NCBI GenBank assembly: GCA_963580285.1
Contig: OY757019.1
Coordinates: forward strand, 59,354,587-59,418,586
Source: Lucinisca nassula
Taxonomy: Eukaryota > Mollusca > Bivalvia > Lucinida > Lucinidae
DNA: 64,000 nt
Direction: 5' to 3'
Position numbers and translations under genes: made by a program. Below, one piece after another: positions 58,688-64,000 of this stretch. The notes beneath the pieces are model-generated. The model was not told the DNA's origin. It saw only the letters and a program-made list of their open reading frames with translations, and did not search any database. Positions within the stretch are counted from its first letter, which is position 1; each line of letters opens with the position of its first letter.

Positions 58688-61600
58688 TTACCTACTAAGG
58701 TAGTCTGCCCCCAAATTTTCTTGGCCCCGAATTGCAACAATCCGAAATCTATACGGCTGTAGTTTCATTGCCCAACGCATAATTCGAGGATTGAGAACTT
58801 TTGCTGTTTGCATATAAGACAAGGGCTTGTGGTCTGTCTCAAGCAGGAATTCTACTCCGTAAAGATACTTGCGAAATTTCTCAACACCCCAGATAATAGC
58901 CAAACATTCCTTCTCTATTACAGAATAGTTTTTCTCACGAGGCAAAAGTTTCTTGCTGGCATAAGCAATGGGAAGTCGTCCTTCCCCTTCAAATTCTTGG
59001 AGCAAAACGGCTCCTATACCAACATCAGAAGCGTCCGTCCGGAGTATGAACGGATTCCCATCATGAAAGATAGGAAGACGAAGAATAGGACTAGACGTGA
59101 GTCTATTCTTCAGGGTCTGAAAAGCCTTTTCATGATGGTCCTGCCAGTCTGTGATCTTGTTTGGTCTACTTTTCTTAGTTAAATCTGTCAAAGGGGAAGC
59201 GATAGATGAGAAATTTGGAATGAAACGGCGGTAGAAACCAGCCAACCCAAGAAATGACTTTATTTGTCTCTTAGTAGAAGGTCGAGGAGCATCCTTTATA
59301 GCTTGTATCTTGTCTTCTTGCGGTCTAACTGACTGAGCAGCTACACTGTGACCAAGACATTCGATACTGCTATACCCAATCATACACTTGGAAGGTTTTA
59401 CCGTCAACTTGGCTGTCCTAAGTCTATCCAAAACTTCACGTAATGACGTCAAGTGGTCTTTCCAAGTTTCGGTAAAGATCCACATATCATCGACGAAGCT
59501 ATCAACGTTAGAAAGTTCGGACAGAATCTTTCTCATCAACCTGCAAAATGTTGCTCCTGAGTTTACCAAACCGAAGGGCATAGTTTTGAATTGAAACAAG
59601 CCTTTGGGGGTTTCGAACGCAGTTAGGGGTTTTGCCTTAGACGTCATTTTTACCTGCCAATAACCTTTTGACAAATCTAATTTGCTAAAGTATTTGTGCC
59701 CCGACATTCTATTTATAACCTCCTCCATATTTGGCATTGGTTCTGCATCGAACTCCGTCACTTTATTAAGTTTACGGAAATCAATGCAGAACCGCACCGA
59801 ACCATCTTTTTTAGGGACAAGTACTACAGGGGATGAATATGGAGATATTGATGGCTCAATAACTCCTAAATCTAACATATCTTGAATTTCCTTTTCCATT
59901 ACATCCCGTACTTTATATGGTATGGCATAACCTTTTGACCTCACTGGTTCCGTCGTCAGCAACTTTATGTCGTGTTCTATTTGGTCAGTTCGTCCAGGTA
60001 CACTGGACAGTACGTCCGGGTATTCTTTTATCAACGTCTCTATTTCTTTACGCTGATCCTGCGTTAACATTTCTGAAATATTGACGTCCTTAAACGTCTC
60101 TGGTTGCTTTGCAGTAGGAAAAGCGCAATCTTCCAATGAGAATTCGTCAACGTCATCATTTTCAGTTGACGGAGTGGACTCTACAGAAAGCAAGCAATGT
60201 GACGTCACATTTTGACGTTCCACATATTGCTTCAGTATGTTAGCGTGATATGTGTTAACATTTCCATTGACGTCAATCTTATAATCCATTCTGTTCACTA
60301 CCTCAACCACTTCATAAGGACCTTTCCATTGAAGCAATAATTTATTACTGTCTGTCGTTAGTAACAACAGTACTTTGTCGCCGACGTCAAATTTACGCGA
60401 CCTCGCGCCTTTATCATAATAAGCTTTCTGCTTGATCTGAACCTTCTTTAAATTATCACGCGCTAATTTGCATGTCTGCTCTAACCGTTCCCTAAGCTCA
60501 ATAACGTATTGATACGTCGAAAGAACTTGCTCATCGCGTACCTCCTCAGCCCATAATTCTCTTAATATTGCCATTGGACCTCTGACGTTACGTCCATATA
60601 ACAACTCAAAAGGGGAGTATCCTAAAGACTCTTGTGGGACTTCCCTTACCGCAAATAATAAAGCTGGAAGATATTTATCCCAATCTTTTGGACGTTCAGC
60701 ACACATGCGACGTAACATTTGCTTTAACGTAGCGTGGAAACGCTCTATCAGTCCGTTGCAAATTGGGTGTCTCGGACTACACGTTAACTGTTGAAGAGAA
60801 AGAAGTCTGCTGACTTCCTTCATTACCTCAGCAGTAAACTGTGATCCACAATCAGTCAACATTTCATCAGGAATGCCAACCCTACTAAACATTTCAATAA
60901 GCGCTTCCGCGACACGTTCCGTCTCAATACTCGGTAAAGCTATCGCCTCTGGATACCTTGTCGCATAATCTATCATGGTTAAAATATACCGAGATTTCCT
61001 ATCAGATCGAGGCTCAATTGGACCAACTATGTCCACTGCCACCCTCTTAAATGGCGTATCAATCAATGGCATTTTTCCTAGAGGTACTTTAGTGACCCGA
61101 CCTTTCTGAATAGTTCTCTGACAAATATCACAAGATTTACAAAATCTAGCGACATCACCGCAAATACCGGGCCAGTAAAACTCAGTTACAACTCTATCCA
61201 ATGTCTTCCTAATACCCATATGTCCAGACATAAGCGTTTCATGAGCCAGTTTCAACACCTTTCCTCGGAAACTTTGAGGGACCACAAGTTGGAAAGAGAC
61301 TTTGTTACCCTTGGTGAACTCCCTATATGCCAACCCTTTTTTCTCAATAAACCTAGTTTCACCTCGGTTTAAACCACGACTCACAGTCTTGTTCCCAGAT
61401 ACAACCCTTTTCCTGATGTTTTCCAAAGTTGGATCATCAACCTGAGCTTGCTTGAAAGCCTCCTTGTCATCGTTAATGATCTGATCGGGAACCTTAAGTT
61501 TTCTGTAAGGCTTCTCATCCTGCCTAGTTTGAGACCTAGTTACAGCCGCAGCTGAGAAATGAGACATATCAGGAAGTTTTGATCCATCAATGTTACCGAT

Positions 61601-63286
61601 AACCAAATCGTACAACGTATCATCCATACACAAAGCTTCAGTTTTCCCAGTGAAAAAAGGACAATCAATGTCAATCATTGCCAAAGGATACCTTTGTGTG
61701 GATTCATCAATCAACGTAACATTTGATTCCTTCCCTATTAACTGACTATCCGAAACCAAACTTCTCCGAACGACACAGCCTGTACACCCAGTATCTCTTA
61801 ATACAACCACCTTTTTATTATTAACCAATCCTTGTGCCGTCGGTAACCTTGCCTTTAAGAAGTAACAGACACCTTCCCTAGTTTCCTTACTACACTCCTC
61901 CCTATCCGAAATCAAAGGATCACCAACCTTATTTTCAAAAATACTTCCAATCTCATCACCTTTCCTAGTTACTTCCGTTTGACAAAAACTAACTTGGTGT
62001 GCTGCGCCACGTGGTGTGCTATTATTTTTACCGCGTCCGCGAAAAGACCCTCTAAAATTACCACGACCACGTGTATAACCACGACCTACATTCTGCGTAT
62101 TCTCATTCTTAACCTGAGAACCTTGAGTCTCTACGCGCGTGTTAAAATTTTCTTTCACACCGCTATCCCCCACTCCAGTTGCTCCTACCTCTGCGCTATA
62201 CAATTGTTTCCTGTCGGGGTTCTTAAAACATTTAATTGTTAAATGCCCCTTACCGCATATGCTACACTTGATATCCGGTCTACCACTCAGTTTGTTCGAG
62301 TCAACTTTGTCCTGTTTACCCTGCGCTGCGCCTCTATTATCGCGTTGCCCCTTATAAATGCAACTATATACGCCCCCGCGCGCTTCTGCAAACAAATCTG
62401 CCTCCCTAGCCATTTCATCTAAATTACCAAACTGTTTTGGCTTCAGATGTACATACAGTTCTCTATTACATGACTCCAGGAACTGATCCCTTGCCATGAA
62501 ATCACAGACAGCCGGAAAAGATTTTTCTATCTTTGCCATATTAAGCCATTTTTCTAAATAACTTCTCAGTCTACTACTGAACTGTATGAACGTTTCTGAT
62601 TGCTCGGGCCTACTATAGCGAAACTGTTTCCTAAATCCGCGCTCTGTCATGTCAAAATTCTTTAATAAAGCGTCCTTTAACTTTTCATAATCCGCCGCAT
62701 CCTCATTTGACAACCGGTCATATACATCAAGTGCGCGCCCTTTGAGCAATGCACTTAAATATGCGGCCCAAACACTCTTATCCCATTTATTAACTGTAGC
62801 ATATTTCTCAAACCTAGATAAATAGCTATCCATTTTATCTTTACCCTCTTCAAAATAAGGTAACTTAGGATCCCGGGCATGAGCCACCTTCTCAGCTTTT
62901 TGCTTTTCAAATTCTAGCTCGAGCTTCGCTCTCTGCATTTCTAACTGATTCCTTAATTCTTGGTGCTGTAGCTCAAACCCATGTTTTATTTGTTCTAAAT
63001 GGGCCTCACTAATCTCTTTTGCCTCCCTTTCAGTCTTAATGCGTGCCATTTCAAGTTCCTTATTAACATTCAACATAGCTAGTTCATGTGCCCTTTCCTT
63101 TTCCTTTTCCTCCCTTTCCTTTTCTTTTTCTGCCCTTTCCTTTTCCTTTTCTTCAGACCTTAACCTTTCTAAATCCCTTTGCTCTTGCCTTTCCGCCCGC
63201 TCAATATCTTGCTGCTCTTTAACAAAACCTTGTAACTCCTTCCCCTCATAACCTAAGTCCTTTCCCATTTGCATTAAACGCTCCAT
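58688..63286 (-). CDS. Ty3/Gypsy Gag-Pol polyprotein with integrase before RT (Gmr1-like)
   Basis: Single 1,532-residue frame, no internal stop. An upstream in-frame stop lies at 63335-63337, and the first ATG is at 63286 (ATA ATG G, good context). A GTG seven codons earlier is not needed. Domains in order: highly charged Glu/Lys/Arg coiled coil (about 10-138); capsid-like region with a SCAN-resembling helical segment (about 215-303); zinc knuckle C341-C344-H348-C353 (CX2CX3HX4C, one residue shorter than usual); RG-rich stretch (about 400-428); aspartic protease DTG at 498-500; integrase HHCC (H682, H689, C719, C722) and D752, D812, E848 (exact D,D35E spacing); GPY/F-type motif near 987-991; reverse transcriptase with FVDD at 1264-1267; RNase H (D1418, E1460, D1485, D1528), ending in ADYLSR. 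Integrase upstream of RT is the Gmr1-like order, not that of canonical Gypsy. All catalytic residues are present, so it may be recently active. Confidence 0.93.
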   Translation of the reverse strand: MERLMQMGKDLGYEGKELQGFVKEQQDIERAERQEQRDLERLRSEEKEKERAEKEKEREEKEKERAHELAMLNVNKELEMARIKTEREAKEISEAHLEQIKHGFELQHQELRNQLEMQRAKLELEFEKQKAEKVAHARDPKLPYFEEGKDKMDSYLSRFEKYATVNKWDKSVWAAYLSALLKGRALDVYDRLSNEDAADYEKLKDALLKNFDMTERGFRKQFRYSRPEQSETFIQFSSRLRSYLEKWLNMAKIEKSFPAVCDFMARDQFLESCNRELYVHLKPKQFGNLDEMAREADLFAEARGGVYSCIYKGQRDNRGAAQGKQDKVDSNKLSGRPDIKCSICGKGHLTIKCFKNPDRKQLYSAEVGATGVGDSGVKENFNTRVETQGSQVKNENTQNVGRGYTRGRGNFRGSFRGRGKNNSTPRGAAHQVSFCQTEVTRKGDEIGSIFENKVGDPLISDREECSKETREGVCYFLKARLPTAQGLVNNKKVVVLRDTGCTGCVVRRSLVSDSQLIGKESNVTLIDESTQRYPLAMIDIDCPFFTGKTEALCMDDTLYDLVIGNIDGSKLPDMSHFSAAAVTRSQTRQDEKPYRKLKVPDQIINDDKEAFKQAQVDDPTLENIRKRVVSGNKTVSRGLNRGETRFIEKKGLAYREFTKGNKVSFQLVVPQSFRGKVLKLAHETLMSGHMGIRKTLDRVVTEFYWPGICGDVARFCKSCDICQRTIQKGRVTKVPLGKMPLIDTPFKRVAVDIVGPIEPRSDRKSRYILTMIDYATRYPEAIALPSIETERVAEALIEMFSRVGIPDEMLTDCGSQFTAEVMKEVSRLLSLQQLTCSPRHPICNGLIERFHATLKQMLRRMCAERPKDWDKYLPALLFAVREVPQESLGYSPFELLYGRNVRGPMAILRELWAEEVRDEQVLSTYQYVIELRERLEQTCKLARDNLKKVQIKQKAYYDKGARSRKFDVGDKVLLLLTTDSNKLLLQWKGPYEVVEVVNRMDYKIDVNGNVNTYHANILKQYVERQNVTSHCLLSVESTPSTENDDVDEFSLEDCAFPTAKQPETFKDVNISEMLTQDQRKEIETLIKEYPDVLSSVPGRTDQIEHDIKLLTTEPVRSKGYAIPYKVRDVMEKEIQDMLDLGVIEPSISPYSSPVVLVPKKDGSVRFCIDFRKLNKVTEFDAEPMPNMEEVINRMSGHKYFSKLDLSKGYWQVKMTSKAKPLTAFETPKGLFQFKTMPFGLVNSGATFCRLMRKILSELSNVDSFVDDMWIFTETWKDHLTSLREVLDRLRTAKLTVKPSKCMIGYSSIECLGHSVAAQSVRPQEDKIQAIKDAPRPSTKRQIKSFLGLAGFYRRFIPNFSSIASPLTDLTKKSRPNKITDWQDHHEKAFQTLKNRLTSSPILRLPIFHDGNPFILRTDASDVGIGAVLLQEFEGEGRLPIAYASKKLLPREKNYSVIEKECLAIIWGVEKFRKYLYGVEFLLETDHKPLSYMQTAKVLNPRIMRWAMKLQPYRFRIVAIRGQENLGADYLSR

Positions 63287-64000
63287 TATTGATAACGTAA
63301 ATCTCACGTTACTATCAAAACCACTATAAACTGATCAGTTATGATCAGTGATGATTGAATGGGCTTAACTAAAACGTTAGGATATGTGTTATACGCGTTA
63401 ATCTAACTAAAACGTTAGTTATTAAAGCACACGCGATTTGAAATGTCAAATGCTTTCAGCACAGTATGACGTTGCGTACTGGTAGTCTAATATGACGTCA
63501 TAAACTGACGACGTTTACAGTAAAATGCTACAATCCGAAGTTATCACATTACAAAACTCCGATCATAACAAGTCACCATTAATGTTTCTATTACGTCATA
63601 CCTAACCTCAAGCCACAGCGTAAATATTAACGCTACCGTTATGTCAACGTCAGTAAATTGTTAACGTCACTACGTCAGAACCATGTGTGGGTAAGATCAA
63701 TTAGTAGCTCCAATTTAACTTAGTAGAATGTCAGGTAACACAATTAAGTGGGGTCTACTTAAATTTTTCGTTACCAAGAAAAAGTGGGGTTTGCCTTCCT
63801 GCTCAGAAATTATCGACTTGTCAGTATCCATTCAGTTGAATACATGGGTTTCGCACTTCATCAACGCAGGAAGGAAGATTCAAGTTAATTTCTAAATGTG
63901 GCTGTCAATACATTTTTTTTTTTTTTTTTAAATTGATGATTCAGAGTATCAATGTGCTGTTCCACAGCCGGGAACACCAGCCAGAGATCAAATCCTCACT
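63287..64000 (-). promoter_or_regulatory. 5' leader of the retrotransposon with a CRE-half-site cluster
   Basis: No gene seen. Between 63467 and 63677 there are eight TGACG/CGTCA words, including a perfect palindromic CRE TGACGTCA at 63493-63500. A 15-bp direct repeat TAACTAAAACGTTAG occurs at 63366-63380 and 63404-63418. The words are seen directly; a role in driving the element is inferred. Confidence 0.35.

Larger units (their letters stand above)
50233..64000 (+). other. Putative Hox intron 1 (5' part), running off the window
   Basis: The intron begins with GTAAGT at 50233. I saw no homeodomain-coding stretch (for example a WFQNR-type helix 3) on the plus strand downstream, so exon 2 is probably beyond 64000. 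If so, the intron exceeds 13.7 kb. It holds MITE-C and MITE-A copies within 90-460 bp of the donor, a 926-bp TIR element, further MITE-A copies, a SINE-B and an antisense Gypsy element. The extent is inference; a short or diverged exon could have been missed. Confidence 0.55.
58547..64000 (-). mobile_element. Gmr1-like LTR retrotransposon, internal region; LTRs not resolved
   Basis: The polyprotein is flanked on its 3' side by a purine-rich tract (minus strand AAAAGGGGAAA, about 58573-58583), a candidate polypurine tract. On its 5' side at least 690 bp carry no comparable ORF. I found no long direct repeat shared by 57.4-58.6 kb and 63.3-64.0 kb, so the 5' LTR is probably right of the window. 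A left boundary between about 57,438 and 58,570 is possible: TGTTA at 57438 and TAACA at 58570 could be LTR termini. That is unproven. Confidence 0.7.

Noticed and set aside
58808..62357. Plus-strand ORFs of 67-124 codons inside the retrotransposon
   Set aside because: They are antisense shadows of the gag-pol frame.
63305..63307. GTG start for the polyprotein
   Set aside because: The ATG at 63286 is seven codons downstream in an A-3/G+4 context. A GTG start is not expected for a eukaryotic element.

Overview
The window is eukaryotic, repeat-saturated, AT-rich genomic DNA. A marine bivalve mollusc (clam-like) is the best fit. This is inferred from a lophotrochozoan-looking central-class Hox first exon, from arrays resembling the bivalve 'pearl'/Helentron-type elements, and from tRNA-derived SINEs of a kind familiar from bivalves. 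There are no bacterial-style operons. Only two coding features are convincing: a Hox first exon and a retrotransposon polyprotein.

Layout. From 1 to about 49.4 kb no host coding exon is recognisable. This part is a mosaic of short mobile elements: (i) MITE-A, a hairpin family whose core has arms reading like GTTAGAACCGCCTC and its complement (over 20 copies); (ii) MITE-C, a second hairpin family with CAGTRAAATTCC termini and TA duplications (9 copies); (iii) SINE-B, about 280 bp with an (AAAC)n tail (12 copies, several with target-site duplications); (iv) at least three other tRNA-headed SINE types; (v) two decayed LINE 3' ends (about 22.7-23.1 kb and 26.9-27.5 kb); (vi) a 3-kb array of about 17 monomers of 165 bp (30.5-33.5 kb) with a Helentron-like end; (vii) foldback elements (35.2 kb, 43.4-44.9 kb), a 45-bp minisatellite (20 kb) and long microsatellites.

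At 49,752-50,232 (+) lies exon 1 of a Hox gene. It encodes 160 residues, reaches the YPWM hexapeptide, and ends at a consensus GTAAGT donor. The extended YPWMGIVG motif and the MNSYY start suggest the Ubx/abd-A class (mollusc Lox4/Lox2). No homeobox exon is seen downstream, so the intron probably runs beyond the window end (more than 13.7 kb). The promoter-proximal region carries a POU octamer overlapping an Exd/Hox-like site.

At 58,688-63,286 (-), antisense to the Hox gene and probably inside its intron, is an apparently intact 1,532-codon Ty3/Gypsy Gag-Pol. Its order is Gag (coiled coil, SCAN-like capsid segment, zinc knuckle), protease, integrase, reverse transcriptase, RNase H. Integrase lies upstream of RT, as in the Gmr1-like group and unlike ordinary Gypsy elements. 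The LTRs could not be paired inside the window. This element and its position in a Hox locus are the most notable content.
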